Below are positions 1 through 9,342 of a stretch of DNA of 64,000 nucleotides, piece after piece (within the stretch, counting starts at the first letter, position 1; each line of letters begins with the position of its first letter). The notes beneath the pieces are model-generated. The model did no database searches and was not told the DNA's origin. It worked only from the letters and a program-made list of their open reading frames with translations. This DNA is from Pseudomonas sp. P5_109 (GTDB taxonomy: Bacteria; Pseudomonadota; Gammaproteobacteria; Pseudomonadales; Pseudomonadaceae): the NCBI RefSeq assembly GCF_034009455.1, contig NZ_CP125380.1:4167501-4231500 (forward strand). Reading direction: 5' to 3'. The translations under genes and the position numbers were made by a program.

Positions 1-687
1 GTAATCACCGCCCAGATACGCCATGTGCGAGGTGGTGGCAGCGCCGTTGAAACGCCGGTTCGGCGAGGCGATGGTCATGGCCTGGTAGTCCGTGGAATCG
101 CGCTTGTTGATGCGATCGATGTAACCGGTATTCAGGGTCAGGCCATCGATATCCCTGGAGCTGAGCGTGGTACCGCGAAAGGTCTGTGGCAGCAGTCGCG
201 ACGGGCTGGCAAAGGCGAACGGCAGGAAGATCGAGACATCGCCACTCTTGACCGTTGTCTGGGCAAACCGCAGCTTGGCCGTCGGCGCCAGCCGCGAATA
301 GTCATCCGCCGCGCGCTTGTCGCTGGCCGATACCGGCAATAGTTCGGTGCCGCTGCGATCCGGCGCGGAGTCGAGCTTGACCCCTAGCAGCCCGCGCACA
401 TCCAGGCCAAAGCCTACAGTCCCTTGGGTAAACCCGGACTCCATGCCCAGGATGAAACCCTGGGCCCACTCCCGCGCGGCAGACTTGGCGCCGCCGTCCT
501 GATATTCACGGTCCAGGTAGTAATTGCGCAGGGTCAAGTTTGCGTGGCTGTCCTCGATAAACCCCTCGGCCCGCAGTTGAGAGGGCAGAACGCTGACGCC
601 TAGCAGTGCCACGACCCACCCTGGATGGGTGCGGGAGAGACAGGCGAGTGATGCTGATGAACCGGTGTTCATGGGGCGTTTTGGCAT
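1..687 (-). CDS. OprD-family outer-membrane porin (3' part outside window)
   Basis: This is the N-terminal part of a substrate-specific outer-membrane channel; the frame stays open off the left edge. I translated about 229 codons on the minus strand. A signal peptide ends near LRAEG, followed by the OprD-like start GFIEDSHANLTLRNYYLDREY and later KLRFAQTTVKSGD and DGLTLNTGYIDR, which are typical of the family. The start is either ATG at 687, with a weak AGAAG upstream, or ATG at 672. It is divergent from an aromatic-acid-type MFS gene, which suggests the pair moves a small organic acid across both membranes. OprD subfamily and substrate are not assignable from this fragment. Confidence 0.88.
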   Translation of the reverse strand, partial: MPKRPMNTGSSASLACLSRTHPGWVVALLGVSVLPSQLRAEGFIEDSHANLTLRNYYLDREYQDGGAKSAAREWAQGFILGMESGFTQGTVGFGLDVRGLLGVKLDSAPDRSGTELLPVSASDKRAADDYSRLAPTAKLRFAQTTVKSGDVSIFLPFAFASPSRLLPQTFRGTTLSSRDIDGLTLNTGYIDRINKRDSTDYQAMTIASPNRRFNGAATTSHMAYLGGDY

Positions 688-1018
688 GTTCGATGTCCAC
701 TTCTTATTGTTGTTTTCGGGTGCCGGCCCCACACGGGAGTACCGGCTTCACGAACAGAGAATGGAAACAGCCAAGGCTCGTCGTCAATTGCAAGTGACCG
801 ATAATCGAACATTAATATTATTATCTATTTTTCATTTCTACCAAAAACGAATACATAAGAATTTGTTTTTGAAGGTTTTATTTGTTGTTTTCGGCAGTTT
901 TTACGATGCGATTCTTTTTTTAGTTATCTTTGTTATCTTAATCACCAGCGGTCACTGACGGCGCACCCGACGCACGAAGGGCTCGACTGCATAACAAAAA
1001 CAACAATGAGGTTCACCC
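688..1018. other. AT-rich divergent intergenic region
   Basis: Non-coding stretch between the divergent porin and MFS genes. Roughly 790-950 is strikingly AT-rich compared with its surroundings and should hold both promoters. The MFS gene has a GAGG ribosome-binding site close before its ATG. I could not pick a convincing -35/-10 pair or a clear operator palindrome. Confidence 0.5.
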
Positions 1019-2236
1019 ATGGACAGTCCATCGCGTCGCTCGACGCTGACAATCGCTTTGTGCTTTATCGTTGCGTTGATCGAGGGGTTCGATCTGCAGG
1101 CCGCCGGCACCGCTGCCGCAGGATTGCGCCAGAGCTTTGCCCTGGACCCGAAGATGATGGGCTGGGTGTTCAGCGCCGGGATCATCGGCCTGCTGCCCGG
1201 CGCGTTTTTTGGCGGCTGGGTGGCCGATCGTATCGGCCGCAAGAAAATCCTCGTCGGCGCCGTGCTGCTGTTCGGTGTCTTCTCGCTCTGCACTGCCTAT
1301 GTCGAGAGCTACTCCAGCCTGCTGCTGGTGCGCTTCATGACCGGCCTGGGCCTGGGTGCCGCCCTGCCCAACCTGATTGCCCTGTGTGCCGAGGCGGTGA
1401 GCGAGCGCCATCGCGGCACCGCCATCAGCGTCATGTACTGCGGCGTCCCCCTGGGTGGCGCGCTGGCGGCGGTGGTGGCGATGTTTTCCAGTGAACACTG
1501 GCAAACCACCTTCATCATCGGCGGTCTGACGCCCTTGCTGGTGGTGCCGCTGATGGCCCTGCTGTTGCCCGAATCCACGGCGTTCCGCCAGCAACACGTC
1601 TCGACCAGCAGCCCACGCTCGTCCACCGCCCAGGCACTGTTCGGCGAAGGACGCGCACGCTGCACGCTGGCCTTGTGGTTGAGCTACTTCTTCACCCTGA
1701 CCGTGATGTACATGCTGCTCAACTGGCTGCCCTCGCTGTTGCTGGAACAGGGTTTCACCAAGCCCCAGGCAGGCATGGTGCAGATGCTGTTCAACATCGG
1801 CGGTGCCATTGGTTCACTGCTCGGCGGGGTGATGCTGGACCGCTGCAACGGCCTGAAAGTGGTCCTGTTCGTGTACGCCGGAGTGTTGGCGGCGCTGGCC
1901 GGGGTCGGCCTGTCAGTGGGTATCGTGCCGATGGCAATCGCCGGGTTTGCCGTCGGGCTGTTCGTCATGGCCGCACAGCTGGTGCTGTACGCCCTGGCGC
2001 CCCCTTCCTATCCGACTTCGGTGCGCGCCACCGGTGTCGGCGCCGCCGTGGCCATCGGCCGGCTCGGTTCGGTGGCGGGTCCCCTGGCCGCCGGCCAGAT
2101 CCTCGCCGCCGGCGCCGGCACCACTGGCGTACTGCTCGCAACTTCACCAGGGTTGGTGATTGCCGCGCTGTCGATCCTGACCGTGATCACCCGCACCGGA
2201 GCGACCACCAAGTCTCAACCGCAAGCGGCAAACTGA
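1019..2236 (+). CDS. MFS transporter, aromatic acid:H+ symporter type (MhpT-like)
   Basis: A 405-residue inner-membrane permease with about 12 hydrophobic segments. TM1 contains the IEGFDLQAAG stretch; the acidic residue after a glycine-rich TM1 is characteristic of the aromatic acid/H+ symporter (AAHS) group. The loop between TM2 and TM3 carries the MFS signature GGWVADRIGRKK (about residues 66-77), and RFMTGLGLGAALPN follows in TM4. Overall it reads like 3-(3-hydroxyphenyl)propionate or related aromatic-acid carriers. It is divergent from the OprD porin, a common pairing for uptake of one carboxylate. No catabolic enzymes are adjacent in the window, so the substrate is inferred only from family resemblance. 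Confidence 0.85.
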   Translation: MDSPSRRSTLTIALCFIVALIEGFDLQAAGTAAAGLRQSFALDPKMMGWVFSAGIIGLLPGAFFGGWVADRIGRKKILVGAVLLFGVFSLCTAYVESYSSLLLVRFMTGLGLGAALPNLIALCAEAVSERHRGTAISVMYCGVPLGGALAAVVAMFSSEHWQTTFIIGGLTPLLVVPLMALLLPESTAFRQQHVSTSSPRSSTAQALFGEGRARCTLALWLSYFFTLTVMYMLLNWLPSLLLEQGFTKPQAGMVQMLFNIGGAIGSLLGGVMLDRCNGLKVVLFVYAGVLAALAGVGLSVGIVPMAIAGFAVGLFVMAAQLVLYALAPPSYPTSVRATGVGAAVAIGRLGSVAGPLAAGQILAAGAGTTGVLLATSPGLVIAALSILTVITRTGATTKSQPQAAN

Positions 2237-2282
2237 GCCCCGCCCGGCGTATCACCTGTTTCGGGTTATGCGCCCTACGGTT

Positions 2283-3089
2283 CTAGCGATGATTGCGATA
2301 GCGTTCGGTCAAGGACTGCACGCGGCTGACGTAGGATTGCGTCTCGGCGTAGGGAGGCACCCCGTTGTACTCGACCACGGACGCTTCGCCGGCGTTGTAA
2401 CCTGCCAACGCCAGCACCTGGTTGCCGTTGAAGCGCTTGAGCAGCCAGGCCAGGTAGCGCACGCCGCCACGAATGTTCTGACGTGCGTCGAACGGATCGG
2501 CCACGGCGAAGCGCTCGGCGGTGGCGGGCATCAACTGCATCAGTCCCTGGGCACCGGCTTCGGAAATGGCGTTGGGGCGAAACGCCGATTCGGCATGCAT
2601 CACTGCGCGGACCAGCGCCCTGTCGACACCATAATCCCCCGAAGCCGCTTCGATCTCCCGTCGATAGGATTGGGTGTCCAGGCGCAGTGAGGTGACCTTG
2701 AAATCCTTCGGCACCATACATAGGTAGCAGCCCTTGATGACATAGAGCTCAAGGACATCGACCCGTGCGGAGATCCCGACGGGGCGCCGGCTCACATATT
2801 GACGTTTACCCTTGTGGATGAAGGTGAAGACCCGGACCCGCACCGCGCCCGGGTCGTCGTCCTGCATAAGCCGTGGCAGGGGCTTTGCCTTGGCGCCGAC
2901 ACCGGCGCCTGCCATGCCATTCACGCGAGTGCAGCGGGCGCTGGCGATGGCTTGGCTGGTGTAGCTGATGGCTCCGTCACTGGCTTGGCACTTGAACATG
3001 GCGCTGGCGCACAGTGGAGCGACCAGCAAGGCCAGCTCGATGCAGCCAAGAAGGCTCTTGCGAGCCCATCGCCATGTTCTGGAACTCAT
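2283..3089 (-). CDS. Lytic transglycosylase with N-terminal DUF4124-like segment
   Basis: A 268-residue exported protein. An N-terminal hydrophobic signal (about 12-31, ending CASA) is followed by a short FKCQASDGAISYTS motif resembling DUF4124. The C-terminal half is an SLT goose-lysozyme-like domain: the catalytic Glu is about residue 167 in HAESAFRPNAISEAGAQGLM, followed by QLMPATA and LAGYNAGEASV, the three standard motifs. It should cleave peptidoglycan glycan strands in the periplasm. I prefer ATG at 3089 because GGAG lies 7 bases upstream; a GTG one codon earlier is possible. It converges on the MFS gene. The 270 bases upstream (3090-3359) show no gene. Confidence 0.87.
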   Translation of the reverse strand: MSSRTWRWARKSLLGCIELALLVAPLCASAMFKCQASDGAISYTSQAIASARCTRVNGMAGAGVGAKAKPLPRLMQDDDPGAVRVRVFTFIHKGKRQYVSRRPVGISARVDVLELYVIKGCYLCMVPKDFKVTSLRLDTQSYRREIEAASGDYGVDRALVRAVMHAESAFRPNAISEAGAQGLMQLMPATAERFAVADPFDARQNIRGGVRYLAWLLKRFNGNQVLALAGYNAGEASVVEYNGVPPYAETQSYVSRVQSLTERYRNHR

Positions 3090-3359
3090 CACATCGCTCC
3101 GCGCCGCAGGCGTCGATCAGGCCAGGGGCGCCTGGCCCGGACGCTGCCTTTGGAGGGCCTATTCCGGGTGACCCGCCTTTTGTTCTGATAGTTATACCCC
3201 TTGTAACCGGCCTTGGAACTCGCATTGACGTACGGACTGCCTGGGCCGGACGCGCTCATCCAGATACGCATTGAAAAACTCATGCCCGCGAACGTACCGC
3301 AGAGATGAGAATTTGCCGCCCCGAGTCAGTTCCCCCCCAAGCCCCGACGCTCGCCCGCC

Positions 3360-3956
3360 TTAAAGAAACCGCGAAATGTTCGCCATCGCCCGCGTTATGT
3401 AAATGTCCTTCTCCCCCACCGGGGCAACATAGTGCAGCGCATTGCGTGCGGCCTCGACACCGGCAAGACGCGAGATGAACCAGGCGGCCAGATACTGCGA
3501 CGACAAGCACCCGCCAGCGGTTGCGACATTGCCCTTGGCCACGAACGGTTGATTGAGTACCGCCACACCGGCCTCTTCAACCCATGGCTTGGTGATCAGA
3601 TCCGTGCAGGCCGGCACGTCATCCAGCAGGCCCAGCTTTGCCAGTATGAGCGTGCCCGAGCACTGGGCGCCCAGCAGTTGACGCGCAGGATCAAGCTTGA
3701 GGCGAGACATCAGCGCGGCATTCGCGACGACGTCCCGGGTCATTCTCCCGCTACCCACCAGCACGGCGTCCGCTGCGCATGCGTCCTCCAACGATGTCTG
3801 CGCCTCGATCATCAGGCCGTTCATTGACAGCACCTTGTCGCTGGGGCTGGCGATAGACACTCGCCAACCAGGCTGTTGAACCCGGTTGAGGATGCCGAAC
3901 GAGATCAGCGAATCAAGTTCGTTGAAACCTTCGAAGGTAAGGATGGCGATGTGCAT
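3360..3956 (-). CDS. DJ-1/PfpI family protein
   Basis: A 198-residue protein with the DJ-1/PfpI (class I glutamine amidotransferase-like) fold: MHIAILTFEGFNELDS at the start and a nucleophile elbow AQCSGTLIL with Cys near residue 99. Close relatives include isonitrile hydratase-like and GlxA-type domains, but there is no AraC DNA-binding part, so this is the stand-alone form. The start at 3956 fits the conserved N-terminus and has GGGG upstream; the frame extends 21 codons further. It lies in the same orientation as parA, about 115 bases downstream of it. Specific activity is unknown. Confidence 0.8.
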   Translation of the reverse strand: MHIAILTFEGFNELDSLISFGILNRVQQPGWRVSIASPSDKVLSMNGLMIEAQTSLEDACAADAVLVGSGRMTRDVVANAALMSRLKLDPARQLLGAQCSGTLILAKLGLLDDVPACTDLITKPWVEEAGVAVLNQPFVAKGNVATAGGCLSSQYLAAWFISRLAGVEAARNALHYVAPVGEKDIYITRAMANISRFL

Positions 3957-4070
3957 GGTGAGCCCCGGGGCAGTGAAGTCTTGAGACCCAGCATAAAATC
4001 GAACAACCAGTACATTCAAAAAATTGTCATGGATACATTCAGACCCACTACAGCAACCTTGCTGTGGCGA

Positions 4071-4844
4071 TCAACTGGCCCGCTCCAATGCGCAAAACAG
4101 GCTGACGAACTCCAATGAAAGCTTATGGCGTGGCGCCAGGTGGATCATCGGCACCGACGTTTCATGGGACTCACGCATTTTGACCGTGCTACTCAAATAA
4201 TCCGGCAATACGGGCAAGCCCTCGGCCACCAACTCGTCGATCAGCGTCTGGTGCAAGCTGGCACGCGCGACAAACTGGTTGACCACCACGCCTTCGACGA
4301 TCAACGACTCATTATGGTCAGCTCGCAACTCGGCCACTTGCGCGATGACGCTGTAGAGCGCCTGACGGGAAAAGCTGTCGCAATCGAAAGGAATCAGCAC
4401 GCGGTCGGCGGCGATGAGTGCGCTGATCGTGTAGAAATTCAGGGACGGCGGCGTATCGATGTAAATCCGCTCGTAATCTTCGGACAGCTCCACCAACAAG
4501 CGGCGCAGCTTATTGATCTTGAATTTTGACTCAAGCTTTGACTGCAGGTCAGCAAGCTCGCGGCTTGCCGTGACCAGGTGCAGATTGTCGTAGCGAGTAT
4601 CAGTGATGGCCACCCGATTCTTTTTGCTGGCCGGGCCACTGGACAAGGTTTGCTTGAAGAAATCGGCAATCCCCACGGGGATATCATCGCCTGTCAGCCC
4701 AGTCAGGTATTGGGTCGAGTTAGCCTGGGGATCGAGATCCACGAGGAGCGTCCTGTAGCCTTCGGCAGCGCTGACAGCCGCGAGATTGCAGGCGATGCTT
4801 GATTTGCCAACGCCCCCTTTTTGATTGAACACAGCTCGACGCAT
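4071..4844 (-). CDS. ParA family ATPase (orphan)
   Basis: A 257-residue deviant-Walker ATPase. [12 protein letters not shown] near the N-terminus is the ParA P-loop with the signature lysine; [12 protein letters not shown] is the A' motif and [13 protein letters not shown] the B motif. Such proteins position DNA, chemosensory arrays or other cargo on the nucleoid. No ParB, parS-like repeats or cargo gene lies beside it, so it is an orphan. The start at MRRAVFNQ (4844) matches family N-termini, but no strong ribosome-binding site precedes it; the frame runs up to 28 codons further. It is divergent from msuE and probably unrelated to sulfur use. Confidence 0.85.
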   Translation of the reverse strand: MRRAVFNQKGGVGKSSIACNLAAVSAAEGYRTLLVDLDPQANSTQYLTGLTGDDIPVGIADFFKQTLSSGPASKKNRVAITDTRYDNLHLVTASRELADLQSKLESKFKINKLRRLLVELSEDYERIYIDTPPSLNFYTISALIAADRVLIPFDCDSFSRQALYSVIAQVAELRADHNESLIVEGVVVNQFVARASLHQTLIDELVAEGLPVLPDYLSSTVKMRESHETSVPMIHLAPRHKLSLEFVSLFCALERAS

Positions 4845-5043
4845 GAGAGAGGTAACCTGAAGAAGATCTGCCTCGATCATAGGTTTGAAACATTTCAGTA
4901 ATATTTCTACGCGACAATTTTGTTTCATTTTTAAGACACCCTCCCACCGCGCTGGTCACGCAGACTCCTCCCCCGCATACAAACCAAAAGGAATATCAAA
5001 ATAATTATTAATTCCTTTGAAGAATATAAACAATCTCCTATAA

Positions 5044-5061
5044 CTGTCCGAAATCGAACAG
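5044..5061. promoter_or_regulatory. Candidate SfnR upstream activator site of msuE
   Basis: The 18-bp imperfect palindrome CTGTCCGAAATCGAACAG has the form CTGT-N10-ACAG with inner CGA/TCG symmetry. It lies about 130 bases upstream of the -12 element of msuE. The same CTGT-N10-ACAG architecture occurs upstream of sfnB (14872-14889). Binding by SfnR is inferred from context; enhancer sites at this distance are normal for sigma-54 activators. Confidence 0.6.
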
Positions 5062-5168
5062 CTCGCAAGTGTTCCCTGGCCAACAGCACTTCAACAAAAA
5101 GTGGCCTGGCAGCCACACACCAACCCAGAAAATCAAACAAAACCCTTTAGTTTCATATAGATAAAAAC

Positions 5169-5184
5169 TGGTTCGGTTCTTGCT
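5169..5184 (+). promoter_or_regulatory. Sigma-54 (-24/-12) promoter of msuEDC-sfnR
   Basis: TGGTTCGGTTCTTGCT matches the RpoN consensus TGGCACG-N4-TTGCW with GG and GC exactly 10 bases apart and an intact TTGCT. The predicted transcript starts about 40 bases before the msuE ATG at 5235. It fits known RpoN/SfnR control of pseudomonad sulfonate genes. Confidence 0.78.
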
Positions 5185-5234
5185 GAGTACTGCCACCGAC
5201 TCTGTTTGTAGAGCGACAGCACAGGAATCAAACA

Positions 5235-5795
5235 ATGACTGCCCCCTTGAACGTAATCGCAGTATCCGGCGGTGCCTATCGCCCTTCGCGTACCCAGGTA
5301 CTCAGCCAGGCCATTCTCGACGAGGTCGCAAGCAAGCTGAATATTGTTGGCCGGGTGATCGAGCTTGCCGATCTCGCCCGCCCTGTTGGTGGCGCCCTCA
5401 GCCGTAAGGAACTGTCTGCGGAAGTCGAGGCACAGCTGCAAGCCATCGAGAACGCCGATCTGCTGATTGTCGCTTCGCCGGTCTATCGCGGCGCCTATCC
5501 GGGCCAGCTCAAGCACCTGTTTGACCTGATCGACCAGGATGCCCTGATCGACACGCCGGTACTGCTTGCCGCTACGGGTGGCAGCCCTCGCCACGCGCTG
5601 GTGATCGATCACCAGCTACGGCCACTGTTCAGTTTCTTCCAATCGCTGACCCTGCCATTGGGCGTGTACGCCAGCGAATCCGACTTCAGCAATTACCGCA
5701 TCAGTTGCGACTTGCTCCAGGCTCGCATCGGCCTGGCCGTAGAGCGCGCCCTGCCGTTTTTCAGCAGCCACCAACGCTTGCGCCAGAGCGCCTGA
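5235..5795 (+). CDS. msuE: NAD(P)H-dependent FMN reductase MsuE
   Basis: A 186-residue flavodoxin-like reductase (NADPH-dependent FMN reductase family). [14 protein letters not shown] at the N-terminus is the phosphate-binding loop for FMN and [16 protein letters not shown] the second flavin-contact motif. It supplies FMNH2 in the cytoplasm to the two-component monooxygenase MsuD encoded 11 bases downstream. The ATG follows an AGGA site. It is the first gene of msuE-msuD-msuC-sfnR behind a sigma-54 promoter, so expression is expected under sulfate limitation. Length and gene order match the msu locus of Pseudomonas; the name rests on that synteny plus family membership. Confidence 0.92.
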   Translation: MTAPLNVIAVSGGAYRPSRTQVLSQAILDEVASKLNIVGRVIELADLARPVGGALSRKELSAEVEAQLQAIENADLLIVASPVYRGAYPGQLKHLFDLIDQDALIDTPVLLAATGGSPRHALVIDHQLRPLFSFFQSLTLPLGVYASESDFSNYRISCDLLQARIGLAVERALPFFSSHQRLRQSA

Positions 5796-5806
5796 GGAGC
5801 AGCACG

Positions 5807-6952
5807 ATGAATGTTTTCTGGTTCCTCCCGACCCACGGCGACGGGCACTTCCTTGGCACCAGCCAGGGCGCTCGCCCGGTGACCCTCAACTACCTCAAGC
5901 AGATTGCCCAAGCGGCGGATGGCCTGGGTTACTACGGGGTGCTGATTCCCACCGGACGTTCCTGCGAGGACTCCTGGGTCATCGCATCGGCCCTGACCCC
6001 GCTGACCGAACGCCTGCGCTATCTGGTTGCGATTCGCCCGGGGATTATTTCGCCAACGGTGTCCGCACGCATGGCCGCCACCCTTGACCGGTTATCTGGC
6101 GGGCGCTTGCTGATCAATGTAGTGACTGGCGGTGATCCGGACGAAAACCGTGGCGATGGCATCCACCAAAGCCATGCCGAGCGCTATGAAGTCACCGATG
6201 AATTCCTGCGGATCTGGCGCCGCGTACTGCAAGGTGAAGCCGTGGACTTCCATGGCAAGCATTTCCAGGTGGAAAACGCCAAGGCCCTCTACCCACCGGT
6301 GCAGAAGCCTTACCCTGCGCTGTATTTCGGCGGTTCTTCGGACGCGGCCCACGACCTGGCCGCCGAGCAGCTCGATGTCTACCTGACGTGGGGTGAGCCG
6401 CCGGCCGCGGTGGCCGAAAAGATCGCCGATGTCCGCGCCCGGGCAGCCAGGCATGGGCGGACCGTAAAGTTCGGCATCCGCCTGCACGTGATCGTGCGCG
6501 AGACGGCTGCCGAGGCCTGGCAGGCCGCCGACCGACTGATCGAGCACATATCCGACGAGACCATTGCCGCGGCGCAAAAGTCATTCGCACGTTTCGACTC
6601 CGAAGGCCAACGGCGCATGGCCGCGCTGCATGACGGGCGCCGGGACAATCTGGAAATCGCCCCCAACCTGTGGGCCGGCGTCGGCCTGGTGCGCGGTGGC
6701 GCCGGCACGGCACTGGTCGGTGATCCACAACAGGTGGCTGCGCGCATCAAGGAGTACGCCGACCTTGGCATCGAAAGCTTCATCTTTTCCGGTTATCCCC
6801 ATCTCGAAGAAGCCTATCGCTTCGCCGAACTGGTCTTCCCGTTGTTACCCGAACCCTATGCCAGCCTGGCAGGTCGCGGCGTGACCAATCTCACCGGGCC
6901 GTTTGGCGAAATGATCGCCAACGATGTCCTGCCACGGACACACAACGCATGA
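5807..6952 (+). CDS. msuD: FMNH2-dependent alkanesulfonate monooxygenase MsuD
   Basis: A 381-residue bacterial-luciferase-family enzyme closely resembling SsuD/Msu[48 protein letters not shown] and [20 protein letters not shown] are all present. It uses reduced flavin and O2 to split the C-S bond of alkanesulfonates, giving an aldehyde and sulfite. The ATG at 5807 is set by GAGGAG 7 bases upstream; the frame extends 34 codons into msuE and that extension is not real. Placement between msuE and the MsuC-type gene supports MsuD (methanesulfonate pathway) over SsuD, as does the absence of ssuABC. Confidence 0.93.
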   Translation: MNVFWFLPTHGDGHFLGTSQGARPVTLNYLKQIAQAADGLGYYGVLIPTGRSCEDSWVIASALTPLTERLRYLVAIRPGIISPTVSARMAATLDRLSGGRLLINVVTGGDPDENRGDGIHQSHAERYEVTDEFLRIWRRVLQGEAVDFHGKHFQVENAKALYPPVQKPYPALYFGGSSDAAHDLAAEQLDVYLTWGEPPAAVAEKIADVRARAARHGRTVKFGIRLHVIVRETAAEAWQAADRLIEHISDETIAAAQKSFARFDSEGQRRMAALHDGRRDNLEIAPNLWAGVGLVRGGAGTALVGDPQQVAARIKEYADLGIESFIFSGYPHLEEAYRFAELVFPLLPEPYASLAGRGVTNLTGPFGEMIANDVLPRTHNA

Positions 6953-7007
6953 GCCTGTCGTCAACGACCTGCCTGGCGGGCACCCAAGAAAAATCGAGGA
7001 ATGGCGA

Positions 7008-8195
7008 GTGAGCACCCAATTACAAACTTCTGTACTGAGCCCCTTGCAGATCGCGCGCAAACTGGCCGCCACCTTTGCGCAAACGGCCGCCGAACGGGAC
7101 GAGCACGGCGGTACGCCGAAAGCCGAGCGCGATGCCCTTCGCCACAGCGGCTTGCTGGCCCTGAGCATCCCCACCCAGTTCGGTGGCCTGGGTGCCGACT
7201 GGAGCGAGACACTCGGCGTGGTCCGCGAGTTCGCCAAGGTCGACAGCTCCATCGCCCACGTCTTCGGTTTCCAGCACCTGATGCTGGCCACCGTGCGTCT
7301 GTTCTCGCGACCCGAGCAATGGCAACCCTGGTTTGAACAGACCGCGCGCAACAACTGGTTCTGGGGCAACGCACTCAACCCCCTCGACACCCGCACAGTG
7401 GTGAAGAAGTTCGATGGCTGGCGTGAGTTTTCCGGCAAGAAAAGTTTCTGCTCCGGCGCCAGCGACTCGGAAATGCTGATTGCCTCGGCGGTCGACGAAA
7501 GCGCCGGCGGCAAGCTACTGATCGCGGCCATTCCCAGCGGTCGCACCGGCATCACCCTGCATGGCGACTGGGACAACATGGGCCAGCGCCAGACAGACAG
7601 TGGCAGCGCCACCTTTGAGCGGGTGCGCGTGGAGGAGTCTGAACTGCTGCTCGATCCAGGTCCGTTGAGCACCCCGTTCGCCTGCCTGCGCCCGCTGATC
7701 GCCCAACTGCACTTCGCGCACATTTTCCTGGGCATCGCCGAAGGGGCTTTCGAGGAAGCACGGCATTACACCCTCAAGGAGGGACGCCCGTGGTTCACCT
7801 CCAAGGCCCGCCATGTCAGCGAGGATCCCTACATCCTGCGTCACTACGGCGAGTTCTGGGTCGGCCTGGAAAGCGTGCGTGTCCTGGTTGAACGCGCCGC
7901 GACACAACTCGACGAAGCCTGGCGCAAGGGACACGCCCTGGGCAGCGAAGAGCGTGCGCAACTGGCGCTGTCGATCGCCTGCGCGAAAGTGGCAGCGACC
8001 CGTACCGGCCTCGATCTGTGCACCCGCTTGTTTGAAGTCACCGGGGCGCGCGCGACTCACGCCTCACTGCGGTTCGACCGTTACTGGCGCAACCTGCGCA
8101 CCCAGACACTGCATGACCCGGTGGACTACAAAATTCACGAGTTGGGTGACTGGGCGCTGAACCAGAACCGCCCCACTCCCACTTTCTACTCATAA
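7008..8195 (+). CDS. msuC: MsuC/SfnC family flavin-dependent monooxygenase (acyl-CoA dehydrogenase fold)
   Basis: A 395-residue flavoprotein with the acyl-CoA dehydrogenase fold of the DszC/SfnC/MsuC group. The GTG at 7008 is preferred because GAGGA lies 7 bases before it and the product then starts STQLQTSVLSPLQIARKLA, at the usual length; an upstream frame opens at 6924. Family members use FMNH2 from a partner reductase; MsuC is described as oxidising methanesulfinate to methanesulfonate ahead of MsuD. It shares the ACAD-like scaffold with sfnB across the island. Third gene of the msuEDC-sfnR unit; sfnR begins 12 bases after its stop. Confidence 0.88.
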   Translation: MSTQLQTSVLSPLQIARKLAATFAQTAAERDEHGGTPKAERDALRHSGLLALSIPTQFGGLGADWSETLGVVREFAKVDSSIAHVFGFQHLMLATVRLFSRPEQWQPWFEQTARNNWFWGNALNPLDTRTVVKKFDGWREFSGKKSFCSGASDSEMLIASAVDESAGGKLLIAAIPSGRTGITLHGDWDNMGQRQTDSGSATFERVRVEESELLLDPGPLSTPFACLRPLIAQLHFAHIFLGIAEGAFEEARHYTLKEGRPWFTSKARHVSEDPYILRHYGEFWVGLESVRVLVERAATQLDEAWRKGHALGSEERAQLALSIACAKVAATRTGLDLCTRLFEVTGARATHASLRFDRYWRNLRTQTLHDPVDYKIHELGDWALNQNRPTPTFYS

Positions 8196-8207
8196 GCGAG
8201 GGAGCCC

Positions 8208-9311
8208 ATGCAACTGCTGACTCTGCCCCCATCTCCATCGTTAGCCACCTCGATCCGGGCCACCGCCCAGGTCTTCGAAGACCCCAAGTCGCAGGCCCTG
8301 CTCGCCCATTTGCAACAGGTCGCGCCGAGCGAGGCCAGCGTGCTGATCATTGGTGAAACCGGAACCGGGAAGGAGTTGGTCGCACGCCATATCCATAACC
8401 TCAGCCGCCGCAACCAGGGTCCTTTTGTGGCCGTCAACTGCGGCGCCTTCTCCGAATCACTGGTCGAGGCCGAATTGTTCGGCCATGAGAAAGGCGCCTT
8501 TACCGGCGCCATCAGCGCCAAGCCGGGCTGGTTCGAAGAGGCCAATGGCGGCACCTTGTTCCTCGATGAGATTGGCGACTTGCCGATGCCCATCCAGGTC
8601 AAGTTGCTGCGTGTCCTGCAAGAGCGTGAAGTGGTGCGACTGGGCTCGCGCAAGAGCATTGCGATCAACGTGCGAGTGTTGGCGGCGACCAATGTGCAGC
8701 TGGAGAAAGCGATCAACGCCGGGCATTTCCGCGAGGACCTCTACTACCGCCTCAACGTGGTCAGCCTGCATTTGCATCCGCTGCGCGACCGCCCCGGCGA
8801 CATCCTGCCCCTGACCCGACACTTCATCCGCACCTACAGCGAACGCCTCGGATACGGCCAGATTGCCCTCAGCGCCGACGCCGAACGCAAGCTGGCCGGC
8901 TATGGCTGGCCCGGCAACATTCGCGAACTGGAAAACGTCATCCACCACACCTTGCTGATCTGCCGGGACGGTCTGGTCCGGCAGGAGGACTTGCGCCTGT
9001 CGAACTTGCGTATCGAGCGCCAGGAGGAACGAGTCAACTCAACTGAAGAGTCTGCCCAGGCGCTCCTGCAAAGGGCGTTCAAACGACTCTTCGAAGAACA
9101 CCAGGGTGCGCTTTACGAGAAGGTTGAGGACAGCCTGCTGCGCGCCGCGTATCAGTTCTGCCATCACAACCAGGTGCATACCGCCAGCTTGCTCGGCCTG
9201 TCCCGCAACGTGACCCGCGCACGCCTGATTGCCATCGGTGAACTGGTGGTCAACAAGCGCCGCGCCATCGATGACGAGCCGGACAATCGGGTTATCCAGC
9301 TTTCGATATGA
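8208..9311 (+). CDS. sfnR: Sigma-54-dependent activator SfnR
   Basis: A 367-residue bacterial enhancer-binding protein without an N-terminal receiver or sensor domain. The AAA+ core begins almost at once: Walker A GETGTGKE (about 49-56), the RpoN-contact loop GAFTGA (about 96-101), Walker [12 protein letters not shown] (about 114-124) and the [13 protein letters not shown] motif. A C-terminal Fis-type helix-turn-helix lies around [18 protein letters not shown]. Lack of a sensor implies control by its own expression level, as described for SfnR of P. putida. It closes the msu operon, so it may amplify its own transcription. Likely targets here are the two sigma-54 promoters at 5169 and 14789. 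Confidence 0.92.
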   Translation: MQLLTLPPSPSLATSIRATAQVFEDPKSQALLAHLQQVAPSEASVLIIGETGTGKELVARHIHNLSRRNQGPFVAVNCGAFSESLVEAELFGHEKGAFTGAISAKPGWFEEANGGTLFLDEIGDLPMPIQVKLLRVLQEREVVRLGSRKSIAINVRVLAATNVQLEKAINAGHFREDLYYRLNVVSLHLHPLRDRPGDILPLTRHFIRTYSERLGYGQIALSADAERKLAGYGWPGNIRELENVIHHTLLICRDGLVRQEDLRLSNLRIERQEERVNSTEESAQALLQRAFKRLFEEHQGALYEKVEDSLLRAAYQFCHHNQVHTASLLGLSRNVTRARLIAIGELVVNKRRAIDDEPDNRVIQLSI

Positions 9312-9342
9312 TCGCCCGGCGTAGCCGCCGCCAATTGCAACC

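Larger units (their letters stand above)
4845..5234. other. Divergent parA/msuE intergenic region
   Basis: About 390 bases, AT-rich around 4980-5040 and 5130-5170, with no convincing gene. It holds the msuE sigma-54 promoter and the CTGT-N10-ACAG palindrome listed separately. Confidence 0.6.

Noticed and set aside
4050..4065. Small hairpin ACAGCAA-CC-TTGCTGT as a parA terminator
   Set aside because: The 7-bp stem has a 2-base loop and no T-run, so it is too weak to call.
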